This document shows positions 34,726-44,278 of a stretch of 64,000 bases of DNA, one piece after another; the stretch's first letter is position 1, and every line of letters starts with the position of its first letter. The position numbers were made by a program, and so were the translations under genes. The stretch comes from Limobrevibacterium gyesilva (GTDB lineage Bacteria > Pseudomonadota > Alphaproteobacteria > Acetobacterales > Acetobacteraceae). The stretch covers positions 372,001 to 436,000 of the forward strand of contig NZ_JAPDNT010000001.1 in assembly GCF_025989185.1 (NCBI RefSeq), given 5' to 3'. The notes beneath the pieces were generated by a model that saw only the letters and a list, made by a program, of their open reading frames with translations, had not been told where the DNA came from and ran no database searches.

Positions 34726-35837
34726 AGCTGGACGATCTCCCCACGCCGTGCCTGGTACTGGAGCGGCCGATCCTCCAGCGCAACCTGGATGCGATGGCAC
34801 AGGCGGTCGCCCGGCATGGCGTGGCGTTGCGGCCGCATATGAAGACCGCGAAATCGATCGACGTCGCCCGGCTGGCGCTTGCCACGCCGCAGGCCCGGCC
34901 ATCCGGCATCACCGTCTCGACGCTGGCGGAAGCCGAGTACTTCGTCGGGCACGGGATCACCGACGTGCTTTACGCCGTCGGCATCACGCCGCAGAAGCTG
35001 GAGCAGGTGGCGAAGCTCAATGTCGCCGGCGCGTCGGTGATGGTCATCACCGATGACCCCGAGGTTGCGAGCATCATCGCTGCGCAGCCGCATCCGCCGC
35101 GCGTGCTGGTCGAGGTCGACACCGGCGAGCACCGTGGCGGCGTGGCGCCGGAGGACCCGGCGCTGCTGGATATCGCGGCTCGCCTCGGCCAGACCCTCGC
35201 CGGCGTCATCACGCATGCGGGTCACAGCTATGCCGGCCGCTCGGCGCAGCAGATGGCCGACATCGCAGAAATCGAGCGCAGCGGCGCCGTTCGCGCGGCC
35301 GAGCGGCTGACGGCCGCCGGCCTGCCGTGCCCGATCGTATCGATGGGCAGCTCCCCTACCGCCTTGCACGCCGCCAACCTCGATGGCGTCACCGAAGTTC
35401 GTGCCGGCGTCTACATGCTCGGCGACCTGTTCCAGGCGGAGATCGGCACGCACGGCCTGGGCGACATCGCCGTGACGGTGCTTGCCAGCGTCATCGGCCA
35501 CCGCCCGTCGCAAGGGCAGATCGTGATCGACGCCGGCGGCATCGCGCTGTCGAAGGACCGCAGCACCGAAGCGGCGCCGCATGACTGGGGCTTCGGCCTC
35601 ATGCTCGACCTGCACGGCCAGCGCAGCTTCGGTCACGCGCTGGTCAAGCGCGCCTACCAGGAACATGGCATGGTCGACCTCGACCCGAAGCTGCCGGCCC
35701 CTGACCTGCCGATCGGGGCGAAGGTGCGCATCGCGCCCAACCACATCTGCATGACCGCCGCGGCGCATGACCGTTACTTCGTGGTCGACGGCAGCGACAC
35801 GGTGACCGCGATCTGGCCGCGGGTGAACGGCTGGTAG
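34722..35837 (+). CDS. D-threonine aldolase/D-serine dehydratase-like PLP enzyme (fold type III)
   Basis: This enzyme has an alanine-racemase N-terminal barrel with K41 in LRPHMKTAKS as the PLP lysine, then VLVEVDTGEHRGGV and ITHAGHSYAG. The C-terminal beta domain carries NHICMT, the HxC zinc site of this family. It probably cleaves or dehydrates a D-beta-hydroxy amino acid. The usual Thr-His-Lys after the lysine is Thr-Ala-Lys here. The ATG overlaps the M81 stop. The stop is one base from the end of the convergent MFS gene. Confidence 0.88.
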   Translation: MKLDDLPTPCLVLERPILQRNLDAMAQAVARHGVALRPHMKTAKSIDVARLALATPQARPSGITVSTLAEAEYFVGHGITDVLYAVGITPQKLEQVAKLNVAGASVMVITDDPEVASIIAAQPHPPRVLVEVDTGEHRGGVAPEDPALLDIAARLGQTLAGVITHAGHSYAGRSAQQMADIAEIERSGAVRAAERLTAAGLPCPIVSMGSSPTALHAANLDGVTEVRAGVYMLGDLFQAEIGTHGLGDIAVTVLASVIGHRPSQGQIVIDAGGIALSKDRSTEAAPHDWGFGLMLDLHGQRSFGHALVKRAYQEHGMVDLDPKLPAPDLPIGAKVRIAPNHICMTAAAHDRYFVVDGSDTVTAIWPRVNGW

Positions 35838-35838
35838 C

Positions 35839-37041
35839 TTATTCGGCCGGCGCCGGAGCCACCTCAGGGAGTGTGGCGGCCCGGGCGCCGCCGGCGCAGA
35901 GCAGGCTGACCAGCAGGATGGCCGCGACCAGGACCAGCACAAGCTCAGGATGGCCGCGGTCGATGAGGTAGCCGAACGGCACCGGTGTGACCGCACTGCC
36001 CAACGGCAGGCCCGCGCTGACGAAGCCGAAGACCTTGCCGATCTGCCCCGGCGGCGCCGCGTCCTTCACCATGATGTCGCGCGGCGTCCGGCTGGCGCCG
36101 AGCGCCAGGCCCGAGCCGAACATCACCGCGATGGTCATGGGATCCGGCAGCGCCGCGACGGCCACGACCAGGATCAGCGCGGCCGAGACGACCGTCAACA
36201 CGGACGCGAAGGTCAGTTGGCGCCTGATCCGGTCCGCGACATAGCCACCCACCAGCGTGCCGGACGTGGCGCCGGCCATGTAGCCGGTCAGGACCGACGA
36301 CGCGGCGGCGAGATCCATGCCGTGCACCTGGTGCAGCACCGTGATGATCCATGACTGGATGCCCGCGCCGGCCATGGAGGACAGCAGGAAGAAGGCGAAG
36401 AACAGCAGCATCGGCCGGGTCATCAACAGCTCGCGGCCGGAGGGCGCGGGGCCGCCGTGCCGGGCATGCTCGGTTGGCACCTGATCGTTGAGGATGCGGC
36501 TCTGCAGCAGGATGGTCACCACCAACGGGATGCCGAGCCCGCCGACCAGCAGCAGGCTGGCGCGCCATCCCATGACCAGCATCAGCGCCGCCATCACCGG
36601 CGGGGCCGCGGCAAAGCCGAGATTCCCGTTGAAGGTATGAATGGCGAACGCACGGCCCATCCGACTCTTGTCGACCGAGCCGCTGAGGATCGCATAGTCC
36701 GCAGGGTGGATGACGGAGTTGCCGACGCCCGACAGCGCCGCCAGCGCCAGGATCTGCCAGAAGGCGGTGGCCAGCCCCATGCCGGCGATGGTCAACGTCA
36801 TCAGCAACGTTCCGCCGACCAGGAAGCGCCGGGCACCGTAGCGGTCGACCAGGAAGCCGACGGGCGTCTGCAGCACCGCCGTCACGCCTGACATCAAGGC
36901 CACGCTGAGACCGAGCTGCGCATAGGACACGTCGAAACTGTCCTGCCAGGCCAGGAACATCGGCGGCAGGCACAGCACGTAGAAATGTGACAGGAAATGT
37001 CCGGTTCCGATCAGAAGGTTGACACGGCCGTCGCGACTCAT
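35839..37041 (-). CDS. MFS transporter
   Basis: This 400-residue inner-membrane carrier has about 12 hydrophobic spans. The conserved cytoplasmic loop 2-3 is GFLVDRYGARRFLVGG, and the equivalent after span 8 is GGYVADRIRRQLTF. Start at 37041 (MSRDGRVNLLIGTGHFLSHFYV) fits the family better than the long upstream extension. The substrate is unknown. Position beside the deacylase and PLP trio makes uptake or export of their substrate plausible, but the gene is on the opposite strand. Confidence 0.88.
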   Translation of the reverse strand: MSRDGRVNLLIGTGHFLSHFYVLCLPPMFLAWQDSFDVSYAQLGLSVALMSGVTAVLQTPVGFLVDRYGARRFLVGGTLLMTLTIAGMGLATAFWQILALAALSGVGNSVIHPADYAILSGSVDKSRMGRAFAIHTFNGNLGFAAAPPVMAALMLVMGWRASLLLVGGLGIPLVVTILLQSRILNDQVPTEHARHGGPAPSGRELLMTRPMLLFFAFFLLSSMAGAGIQSWIITVLHQVHGMDLAAASSVLTGYMAGATSGTLVGGYVADRIRRQLTFASVLTVVSAALILVVAVAALPDPMTIAVMFGSGLALGASRTPRDIMVKDAAPPGQIGKVFGFVSAGLPLGSAVTPVPFGYLIDRGHPELVLVLVAAILLVSLLCAGGARAATLPEVAPAPAE

Positions 37042-37111
37042 GGCACGCCCCTGCAAGGTCACGCCCGGAAAAATGCGGGGCAGACTATCCGCCGTCAACT
37101 CGTTACCGGAA

Positions 37112-37148
37112 TCAGCGCATTTTCCAGGTGCCGTCGGTGCATCTTCAT
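37112..37148 (-). pseudogene. Deleted tandem copy of the small surface-antigen-like gene
   Basis: On the minus strand ATGAAGATGCACCG is followed at once by ACGGCACCTGGAAAATGCGC and TGA. These are the first codons (MKMHR) and last codons (DGTW..R stop) of the intact gene at 37228-37593, joined out of frame. The 5' flank up to about 37170 also matches that gene's flank (CGAGCCGTGAA). It is therefore a former tandem duplicate that lost its interior. Confidence 0.7.
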
Positions 37149-37227
37149 GGCAGACCCCCGAGCCGTGAACGATCGGCATCGACCATGCCGCAGCCGGTCG
37201 GCGCCGACCGAAGCCGAGACGCAACAA

Positions 37228-37593
37228 TCAGCGAAACCTCCAGGTGCCATCGGCTGTCCGGCACCAGTCCAGTGTGAGGGACCGGTCACTGCGGCGCCCC
37301 TGCACCGAAAAATCGTATCTGACTTTGCGGCACAGCATGCCGTGGCTCTGCGTGCTGTCCAGTATGGTCACCACCCCCGAAGCGCCCGTCCTCTCGTTAT
37401 TCCAGGTCGCGGACGCGCCGGGCGTCGCGTTCTCCGCCTGGAACAACGGCTCGGCAGCCTTGTCCATCAGGGCCAGGTCCGAGCTGTCGAGCCTCGGCCC
37501 CTTCCCCTTGAACGGGTTGATCTGGGCGTTCGCCGCCCCGCAGATCAGCAGGCCGAGCAGGAAGGCGAGCGCGACGTGGCGATGCATCTTCAT
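37228..37593 (-). CDS. Small secreted protein, surface-antigen-like
   Basis: The 121-residue product begins MKMHRHVALAFLLGLLICGAANAQ, a classical signal peptide with cleavage after ANA. The mature part, about 97 residues, has TWNNERTGASGVVTIL and ends CRTADGTWRFR. It has two cysteines (GMLCRKV and DWCRTADG) that could form a disulfide. This resembles the C-terminal region of the 17-kDa/RT0821-type surface-antigen family. The function is unknown, and localisation would be periplasmic or surface. A deleted duplicate lies 80 bases downstream. Confidence 0.75.
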   Translation of the reverse strand: MKMHRHVALAFLLGLLICGAANAQINPFKGKGPRLDSSDLALMDKAAEPLFQAENATPGASATWNNERTGASGVVTILDSTQSHGMLCRKVRYDFSVQGRRSDRSLTLDWCRTADGTWRFR

Positions 37594-37662
37594 GACGAGG
37601 ATCCCGAGCCGTGAATGACCATGGGCCTGCATAGCATGCAGGCACCGGCCGTGGGACACGCG

Positions 37663-39843
37663 CTATCGCCGCTTCCGCCCGTGCCGCTTCTTCGGGTCAT
37701 AGCCGCCCCCGCCGGGGCCCATCGGCTCCGGCGTGCGGTCGCGCTTCGGCCGCAGCGTGGCCGACGAGGCCGGCGGCGGCTCAAGGCCCAGCTCAAGCGC
37801 CTCCAGCCGCCGGATCTCGTCGCGCAGCCTTGCGGCTTCCTCGAATTCCAGGTCGGCCGCGGCGGCGCGCATCCGGCGCTCGAGTTCGGCAATCGAGGCT
37901 TTCAGGTCCTTGCCGACGAACTCCGTGGTCTTGCTGTCGGCGACGGGCGCCACGGTCACGTAATCCTGCTCGAACACACTTTCGAGCACCTTGCCGATCT
38001 GCTTCCTGATCGACTGCGGCGTGATGCCGTGCGCCTCGTTCCAGGCACGCTGCTTGTTGCGCCGGCGTTCGGTCTCCTCGATCGCGAAGCGCAGGCTGTC
38101 GGTCATGACGTCGGCATACAGGATCACGCGGCCATCCACGTTGCGGGCGGCCCGGCCGATCGTCTGGATCAGGCTGGTGCGCGAGCGCAGGAACCCTTCC
38201 TTGTCCGCGTCCAGGATCGCCACCAGGGCGCATTCCGGGATGTCGAGCCCCTCGCGCAGCAGGTTGATGCCGATCAGCACGTCGAAGACGCCCAGGCGCA
38301 GGTCGCGGATGATCTCGATGCGTTCGAGCGTATCGATGTCGGAGTGCAGGTAGCGCACCTTCACCCCGTGCTCGTTCAGATACTCCGTGAGATCCTCGGC
38401 CATCCGCTTGGTCAGCACCGTCACCAGCACGCGCCCGCCGGCCGCGGCGGCCGTGCGGCATTCGGCCAGCAGGTCGTCCACCTGCCGCTCGACGGGACGG
38501 ATCTCGGTGACCGGGTCGATCAGCCCGGTCGGACGGATCACCTGCTCGGCGAACACGCCGGCGGTACGTTCCATCTCCCATGGCCCCGGCGTCGCACTCA
38601 CGAACAGGGTCTGGGGGCGGAAGGACTCCCATTCCGCGAATTTCAGCGGCCGGTTGTCGATGCATGAGGGAAGCCGGAAGCCGAACTCGGCCAGGATCGA
38701 TTTGCGGGCATGGTCCCCGCGCTCCATGCCACCGATCTGCGGCACGGTGACGTGGCTCTCATCCACGATCAGCAGCGCGTTCTCGGGCAGGTATTCGAAC
38801 AGGGTGGGCGGCGGCTCGCCCGCGTTCCGGCCGGACAGATAGCGGGAGTAGTTCTCGATGCTCTTGCAACTGCCGGTCGTCTCCATCATTTCGATGTCGA
38901 ACGTCGTTCGCTGCTGCAGCCGCTCCACCTCCAGCAGCTTTCCTTCCGCTTCGAACTGCGCCAGCCGCTCCTTCAGCTCGATCTTGATATCGGCCACCGC
39001 CTGCGTCAGCGTCGGCCGCGGCGTCACGTAGTGGCTGTTGGCGTAGACCGTGATCGTTTCGAGTGTCGCGGTCTTCTCGCCGGTCAACGGATCGAACTCG
39101 GAAATGCTCTCGACCTCGTCGCCGAACAGCACCACGCGCCAGGCACGATCCTCGTAATGCGCGGGATAGATATCGACCGTTTCGCCGCGCAGGCGGAACG
39201 TCCCGCGCTGGAAGGCCGCGTCGTTGCGGCGATACTGCAGCTCGACCAGCCCTTTCGCCAGCCGATCCCGGTCGATATGTCCCCCGACATCCAGCTTCAC
39301 CACCATCTTGGCGTAGGTCTCGACCGACCCGATGCCGTAGATGCAGGAGACGGAGGCGACGATGATGACGTCGTTGCGTTCGAGCAGGGACTGCGTCGCC
39401 GCATGCCGCATGCGGTCGATCTGCTCGTTGATCTGCGAATCCTTCTCGATATAGGTGTCGGTGCGCGGAACATAGGCTTCCGGCTGGTAGTAGTCGTAGT
39501 AGCTGACGAAATACTCCACCGCGTTGTCCGGGAAGAACGCCTTCATCTCACCGTAGAGCTGTGCGGCGAGCGTCTTGTTCGGCGCCAGGATCAGCGTCGG
39601 CTTCTGCACCGCCTCGATGACCTTGGCCATGGTGAAGGTCTTGCCCGAGCCGGTGACGCCCAGCAGCACCTGGTCGCGCTCGCCCTGCTCCACCCCCGCC
39701 ACCAGGTCGCGGATCGCCGTCGGCTGATCGCCGTTCGGCTCGAATTCGGAGACCACGCTCAGGCGCCGCGTCACGGGCTTGGGCGGCTGACGCTGCGGCA
39801 CGAACAGGACCGGTTGAGTCGGGCGGTTCAGAACCTGGGACAT
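37663..39843 (-). CDS. uvrB: Excinuclease ABC subunit B
   Basis: This is the damage-verification helicase of nucleotide excision repair. Walker A is [14 protein letters not shown], and the beta-hairpin region is [12 protein letters not shown]. Helicase motifs include [13 protein letters not shown] and [12 protein letters not shown]. The C-terminal UVR domain is [26 protein letters not shown]. From [12 protein letters not shown] at 39843 it has 726 residues, slightly long, with a basic Gly-rich tail ([17 protein letters not shown]). Confidence 0.97.
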   Translation of the reverse strand: MSQVLNRPTQPVLFVPQRQPPKPVTRRLSVVSEFEPNGDQPTAIRDLVAGVEQGERDQVLLGVTGSGKTFTMAKVIEAVQKPTLILAPNKTLAAQLYGEMKAFFPDNAVEYFVSYYDYYQPEAYVPRTDTYIEKDSQINEQIDRMRHAATQSLLERNDVIIVASVSCIYGIGSVETYAKMVVKLDVGGHIDRDRLAKGLVELQYRRNDAAFQRGTFRLRGETVDIYPAHYEDRAWRVVLFGDEVESISEFDPLTGEKTATLETITVYANSHYVTPRPTLTQAVADIKIELKERLAQFEAEGKLLEVERLQQRTTFDIEMMETTGSCKSIENYSRYLSGRNAGEPPPTLFEYLPENALLIVDESHVTVPQIGGMERGDHARKSILAEFGFRLPSCIDNRPLKFAEWESFRPQTLFVSATPGPWEMERTAGVFAEQVIRPTGLIDPVTEIRPVERQVDDLLAECRTAAAAGGRVLVTVLTKRMAEDLTEYLNEHGVKVRYLHSDIDTLERIEIIRDLRLGVFDVLIGINLLREGLDIPECALVAILDADKEGFLRSRTSLIQTIGRAARNVDGRVILYADVMTDSLRFAIEETERRRNKQRAWNEAHGITPQSIRKQIGKVLESVFEQDYVTVAPVADSKTTEFVGKDLKASIAELERRMRAAAADLEFEEAARLRDEIRRLEALELGLEPPPASSATLRPKRDRTPEPMGPGGGGYDPKKRHGRKRR

Positions 39844-39898
39844 GGCGCTCTCCTGCGCCGCTAGATGGCGACGTTCCCGCCGGGAGTCGAGGGGGGGC

Positions 39899-41167
39899 CT
39901 ACGCCAGCGCACGCCAGGCGATGTCGCGCCGGCAGAACCCCTCCGGCCAGTCGATCCGCGCGACCGCGGCATAGGCCGCCGTCCGGGCGGCGCGCAAATC
40001 GGCGCCGGTGGCGCACACCGTCAGCACCCGCCCCCCGGACGACACGAGGCGGCCATCGAGCACTTCCGTGCCCGCATGGAAGATCTGCACCCCGGGGACC
40101 GACGCCGCCTCCTCCAGCCCGCGGATCACGGTATGGCGAACAGGGGTGCCGGGGTAGCCACGGGCCGCCATCACGACGCCGATGGCGGCCTCGTCGTGCC
40201 AGCGCAGGTCGAATGCGGCGAGCTCCCCGTCGCAGGCCGCGATCAGGGCCGCCAGCAGGTCGGATTTGAGCCGCAGCATGAGCACCTGGCATTCGGGATC
40301 GCCGAAGCGCACGTTGAACTCGATCAGCTTCGGCCCCTCGGCCGTCAGCATCAGTCCGGCGAACAGAACGCCGCGGAACGGCGTGCCCTGCCGCGCAAGC
40401 TCGGCCAGGGCCGGGCGCAGGATCCGGTCCATCGCCTGCTGCTCCAGGGCCGGGGTCAGGGCCGGCGGGGGCGAATAGGCCCCCATTCCGCCGGTATTGG
40501 GGCCGGTGTCGCCCTCGCCCATGCGCTTGTGGTCTTGCGCCGCACCCAGCGGAATCGCATGGGTGCCATCGCACAGCGCAAACAGGCTGATCTCCTCGCC
40601 AACCAGACATTCCTCGATGACGACCGTGCGGCCGGCATCACCGAGACGGCCGGACTCCATGAAATCGGCGATCGCCGCCTCGGCCTCGGCCACGCTGTTG
40701 GCCACCACCACGCCCTTGCCGGCCGCGAGGCCATCCGCCTTCACGACGATCGGCGCCCCCCGGCGGCGCACGAAGGCCCGGGCCGCGGCCGGGTCGTCGA
40801 ACCGCTCCCACAGCGCCGTCGGGATGCCGGCCGCTTCGCAGATCTCCTTGGTGAAGGTTTTGCTGCCTTCCAACCGGGCGGCGGCGGCGGACGGCCCGCA
40901 GCAGGCGATGCCCTCATGCCCCAGCGCGTCGGCGATCCCGGCCACCAGTGGCGGCTCGCCGCCGGGAACGACCAGATCGACCGCATTCTCGCGCGCGAAT
41001 CGGACCAGGTCCGCGATGTCCAGCGCGCCGATCGGCACATTCTCCGCGACCTCGCCGGTGCCGGGATTTCCGGGGGCGCACCACAATTTCGTCAATAGCG
41101 GCGAGGCCGACAATGCCCAGCACAGCGCGTGCTCACGCCCGCCCGATCCGACCACCAGCACCCGCAT
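39899..41167 (-). CDS. purD: Phosphoribosylamine-glycine ligase
   Basis: This ATP-grasp enzyme catalyses the second step of purine biosynthesis. The N-terminus [19 protein letters not shown], the ATP-grasp loop [26 protein letters not shown] and [13 protein letters not shown] are all present. Length (422 aa) is normal. It is divergent from xseA with 50 bases between the starts, an arrangement common in Alphaproteobacteria. Confidence 0.97.
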   Translation of the reverse strand: MRVLVVGSGGREHALCWALSASPLLTKLWCAPGNPGTGEVAENVPIGALDIADLVRFARENAVDLVVPGGEPPLVAGIADALGHEGIACCGPSAAAARLEGSKTFTKEICEAAGIPTALWERFDDPAAARAFVRRRGAPIVVKADGLAAGKGVVVANSVAEAEAAIADFMESGRLGDAGRTVVIEECLVGEEISLFALCDGTHAIPLGAAQDHKRMGEGDTGPNTGGMGAYSPPPALTPALEQQAMDRILRPALAELARQGTPFRGVLFAGLMLTAEGPKLIEFNVRFGDPECQVLMLRLKSDLLAALIAACDGELAAFDLRWHDEAAIGVVMAARGYPGTPVRHTVIRGLEEAASVPGVQIFHAGTEVLDGRLVSSGGRVLTVCATGADLRAARTAAYAAVARIDWPEGFCRRDIAWRALA

Positions 41168-41217
41168 GCCCGCCCTCTCCGCTTCATCCGCGGCCGCCTC
41201 TAGCATAGGCTGGCGCC

Positions 41218-42729
41218 ATGGACGAACTCCCTGCCTCGAACATCCCCGAATACACCGTCACCGAGATCTCCGGCGCGGTGAAGCGAACGCTCGAAGGCGC
41301 CTTCGGGCGCGTGCGTGTGCGCGGCGAGATCACCGAGCTGAAGCGCTACCCGTCCGGCCATATCTATTTCTCGCTCAAGGACGAAGGCGGGAAGATCGCC
41401 GGCGTGGTCTGGAAATCGGCCGTCTCGCGACTCGGGCTCGACCCCGAGAATGGCGTGGAAGTCATCGCCCAGGGCAAGATCTCCGCCTACGGCGACCGCT
41501 CCACCTACCAGTTGATCGTGGAGCGCATGGACTACGCGGGCGCCGGCGCCTTGCTGGCGCGGATCGAGCTGCTGCGCGCCCGGCTGGCCGCCGAAGGATT
41601 GTTCGACGCCGCCCGCAAGAAATCCTTTCCGCTGCTGCCCGAGGTCGTCGGCGTCGTCACCTCGGAGCGCGGCGCGGTCATCCAGGACATCCGCACAACG
41701 ATCCAGCGCCGGTTCCCCCGCCACATCCTGCTCTGGCCCGTCCCGGTGCAGGGCGAGGGCGCGGCCGCGAAGATCGCCGAGGCGATTCGCGGCTTCGACG
41801 CGTTGCCGAAGGATGGCCCGATCCCCCGGCCGGATGTGCTGATCGTCGCGCGCGGCGGCGGCAGCCTCGAAGACCTGATGGCGTTCAACGAGGAGGTCGT
41901 CGTCCGCGCCGCCGCTGCCTGCCGCATTCCGCTGATCTCCGCCGTCGGGCACGAAACCGATACCACCCTGATCGACCACGTCTCCGACCGGCGGGCGCCC
42001 ACGCCGACGGCGGCGGCCGAGATTGCCGTGCCGTCACGCGTGGAACTGGCCGCCGACCTGCAGCAGAAAGGCGCACGCCTGATCGGCGCGCTCAACCGGC
42101 TGGCGCAGGAATGCCGTCTGCGCCTGCAACGCGCCGAACGCGGCTTGCCCGACCTGCCCAACCTGGTCGGCACCGCGCGCCAGCGGCTCGACGACCGGGC
42201 GGCCCGGCTGGGGCTGGCATTGCCGAACCTTCTGGCCGCACGCCGGACGGCGCTGGAGCGCGCCGAGCGTGGCCTGCCCGACCTGCCCACGCTGATCGCC
42301 GCCGCACGCCAGCGGCTGGATGAGCAATCATTCCGGCTCCGTTTGGCCCTGCCGAGCTTCGTCACGCTACGCCAGGCCGCCCTCACGCTGGCGTCGGAGC
42401 AGTTGCGCTCGGCCTTGCGCCATGCCGTTGCCGGCCGCGCTGCGGCGGCTGCGCGGGTGCTTCCGCGGCTGACCGATGCACCGCTGCGGGCCCGGCTTCG
42501 CGAGGCCAGGGCGCGGCTCGAAGGCGTGGGGGCACGGCTGGAATCGGTGTCCCACACCGCCGTGCTGGCACGCGGATACGCGCTGGTGTTCGACCGCGCA
42601 GGGGCCCCCGTGACCTCGGCGAAAATGGTCCGGTCCGGGATGGACCTGCGCCTCCAGTTCGCCGATGGCGACGTGCGCGCCGTCGCCGGCGGCCGGGCAG
42701 AATCGCGTCAGCGCACGCTGCCGCTCTGA
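41218..42729 (+). CDS. xseA: Exodeoxyribonuclease VII large subunit with internal duplication
   Basis: XseA is the catalytic subunit of exonuclease VII. The OB-fold domain (YTVTEISGAVKRTLEGAFG) and catalytic core (VGVVTSERGAVIQDI, ARGGGSLEDLMAFN, SAVGHETDTTLID) are intact. The coiled-coil part contains an exact-length tandem duplication of 43 residues (305-347 and 348-390), each unit starting RAERGLPDLP. The total of 503 residues is therefore longer than usual. The 3' end overlaps the convergent gph gene by 22 bases. Confidence 0.95.
   Translation: MDELPASNIPEYTVTEISGAVKRTLEGAFGRVRVRGEITELKRYPSGHIYFSLKDEGGKIAGVVWKSAVSRLGLDPENGVEVIAQGKISAYGDRSTYQLIVERMDYAGAGALLARIELLRARLAAEGLFDAARKKSFPLLPEVVGVVTSERGAVIQDIRTTIQRRFPRHILLWPVPVQGEGAAAKIAEAIRGFDALPKDGPIPRPDVLIVARGGGSLEDLMAFNEEVVVRAAAACRIPLISAVGHETDTTLIDHVSDRRAPTPTAAAEIAVPSRVELAADLQQKGARLIGALNRLAQECRLRLQRAERGLPDLPNLVGTARQRLDDRAARLGLALPNLLAARRTALERAERGLPDLPTLIAAARQRLDEQSFRLRLALPSFVTLRQAALTLASEQLRSALRHAVAGRAAAAARVLPRLTDAPLRARLREARARLEGVGARLESVSHTAVLARGYALVFDRAGAPVTSAKMVRSGMDLRLQFADGDVRAVAGGRAESRQRTLPL
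42130..42387 (+). repeat. Two tandem 129-bp units inside xseA
   Basis: The units are 42130-42258 and 42259-42387. Both encode RAERGLPDLP, then ARQRLD, then LALP at the same positions. The DNA has diverged moderately, so the duplication is not recent. It lengthens the coiled coil of XseA in frame. Confidence 0.85.
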
Positions 42730-43382
42730 ACCAGTGCACGGGCCACGGATAGCAGGTCGGACGCCGCATGCGCCAATGCGTCAGCGCCGGCCTGTTCCAG
42801 TTCACCGGCATCGCCATAACCCCAGGTGACCCCGATCGCGCGCATGCCGTTCGCATGGGCGCCGGCGATATCCTGCCGCCGGTCGCCGATCATCACGGCT
42901 GCTGGCGGACGGATCGGCTCGCGCCGCAGAATATGGCCGAGCAGTTCCGGCTTGTGGTCGAGCGCCCCGCCATCCTCCGATCCGTAGATGCCGCGGAAGC
43001 AGCCGGATATCCCGAAATGCTCGAGAATCCTGCGGGCGAAGAGGGTGCGCTTGGATGTGGCCACATAGAGCGTGAACCCGGCTGCCACGAATTCCGCCAG
43101 AGCGGCCTGGATGTCCGGATAGAGCGCGTTGTCGAACAGGCCCGTCTCGCCATAGTGGCCGCGATAAAGCGTAATGGCCTCCGCCGTCCTGGTGTCGCCA
43201 TAATGGTCCAGGACATGCGCGATCACCTCGTCGAGCGGCGGCCCGATCACCCGGGTCAGGTCCATCCGCGGGTCGGGCACATGGCCCAGCGAACGCAAGG
43301 CGGCATGGATGCTGCCGACGATCCCGGGACGGGAGTCCGTGAGCGTGCCGTCGAGGTCGAACAATGCCGCTGGTCCGTTCAT
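42708..43382 (-). CDS. gph: Phosphoglycolate phosphatase-like HAD hydrolase
   Basis: The HAD motif I FDLDGTLTDS (nucleophile D9, D11) starts the 224-residue protein. Motif II is YVATSKRTLFA, and motifs III/IV are HKPELL and MIGDRRQDIAGAHANGM. A helical cap domain lies between motifs I and II, as in Gph. It probably dephosphorylates 2-phosphoglycolate or a similar phosphoester. The ATG is at 43382, overlapping the acyltransferase stop by 4 bases. Confidence 0.88.
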   Translation of the reverse strand: MNGPAALFDLDGTLTDSRPGIVGSIHAALRSLGHVPDPRMDLTRVIGPPLDEVIAHVLDHYGDTRTAEAITLYRGHYGETGLFDNALYPDIQAALAEFVAAGFTLYVATSKRTLFARRILEHFGISGCFRGIYGSEDGGALDHKPELLGHILRREPIRPPAAVMIGDRRQDIAGAHANGMRAIGVTWGYGDAGELEQAGADALAHAASDLLSVARALVQSGSVR

Positions 43383-44278
43383 GGTGTCGCCTCGCGCGGC
43401 CAACGGCGGTGCAGCCACAGCCACTCCGCCGGCCGGGCGCGGATCCATCGCTCCAGGCAGCCATTGATCTGCAGGGTCAGGCTGGCGATGTCGGCCTGGC
43501 GGTCGCCGCTGTCGGGCAGTGGCAGCGGCTCTTCGCACACCAGGCGGAAGCGGGCGGGACCGAGCCGCTGCGCATAGGCGGGGACAATCGGGCAGCGGAA
43601 CCGGATGGCATAGGCAGCCGCGGCCGGCGCCGTCATGGCGGTGTGCCCGAAGAACGGCACGGGAATGCCGTCGTTCATCTTCTGGTCGACGAGCATTCCC
43701 AGGAACCCGCCGTCGCGCAGCAATCCCAGCGCGGAGCGGGCACCCTGCGCGCCCTTGGGAAACTGCGGCACATCGGCGCCGATCGCGCGCTGCCGCAGAT
43801 CCATGATGATTCCGTCCACAATCGGGTTCGCGGCCGCACGATAGAAGCTGCTGAGGGGCATGCCGAAGGAAGCGGCGACGGCGGGCAGCATCTCCCAATT
43901 GCCGATATGGCCAGAGAAGAAGATCGCCGGCCCGCCATTGCGCACCAATCCGCGAAAAATCTGCTCGCCCTCAAGATCCCAACCGGGGCCCGACGCCGTC
44001 CGCGTCAGCGCGGCCACATGGGGCAGTTCCGCGGCGGTGCGCCCCAGATTGTCCCACACGCCGCGGATCACGCGGCGCCGCGTCGCGCGATCCAGTTCGG
44101 GCAGCGCCAGCCGCAGGTTCGCGTCCGCCACGCGGCTGACCGGCAACCAAGGGCCGATGGTGCGCGCGATCGCGCCGCCGATATTGGACGCCGTGGCTGG
44201 GCGCAGCCGCGTCAGCAGGCCGAGCGCCAGGCGGACGACGGCGGCCTCAAGACGAAACTGCAACGCGCGCAACGTCAT
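43379..44278 (-). CDS. lpxL: Lauroyl/myristoyl acyltransferase (LpxL/HtrB family)
   Basis: This membrane-associated enzyme adds a secondary acyl chain to lipid A. The catalytic H-x4-E motif is SGHIGNWE (H124, E129). Other family segments are LRLALPELD, SFYRAAANPIVDGII, and LVDQKMNDGIPVPFFGHTA with the conserved substrate-binding loop. Length (299 aa) is normal. It overlaps lpxK by 4 bases and is part of the envelope operon running leftwards from waaA. Confidence 0.92.
   Translation of the reverse strand: MTLRALQFRLEAAVVRLALGLLTRLRPATASNIGGAIARTIGPWLPVSRVADANLRLALPELDRATRRRVIRGVWDNLGRTAAELPHVAALTRTASGPGWDLEGEQIFRGLVRNGGPAIFFSGHIGNWEMLPAVAASFGMPLSSFYRAAANPIVDGIIMDLRQRAIGADVPQFPKGAQGARSALGLLRDGGFLGMLVDQKMNDGIPVPFFGHTAMTAPAAAAYAIRFRCPIVPAYAQRLGPARFRLVCEEPLPLPDSGDRQADIASLTLQINGCLERWIRARPAEWLWLHRRWPREATP

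Noticed and set aside
32051-35837. Beta-hydroxyaspartate cycle (bhc) operon
   Set aside because: A fold-II lyase and a fold-III aldolase are both present, but the aminotransferase, the iminosuccinate reductase and the bhc regulator are not, and the M81 gene does not belong to that pathway.
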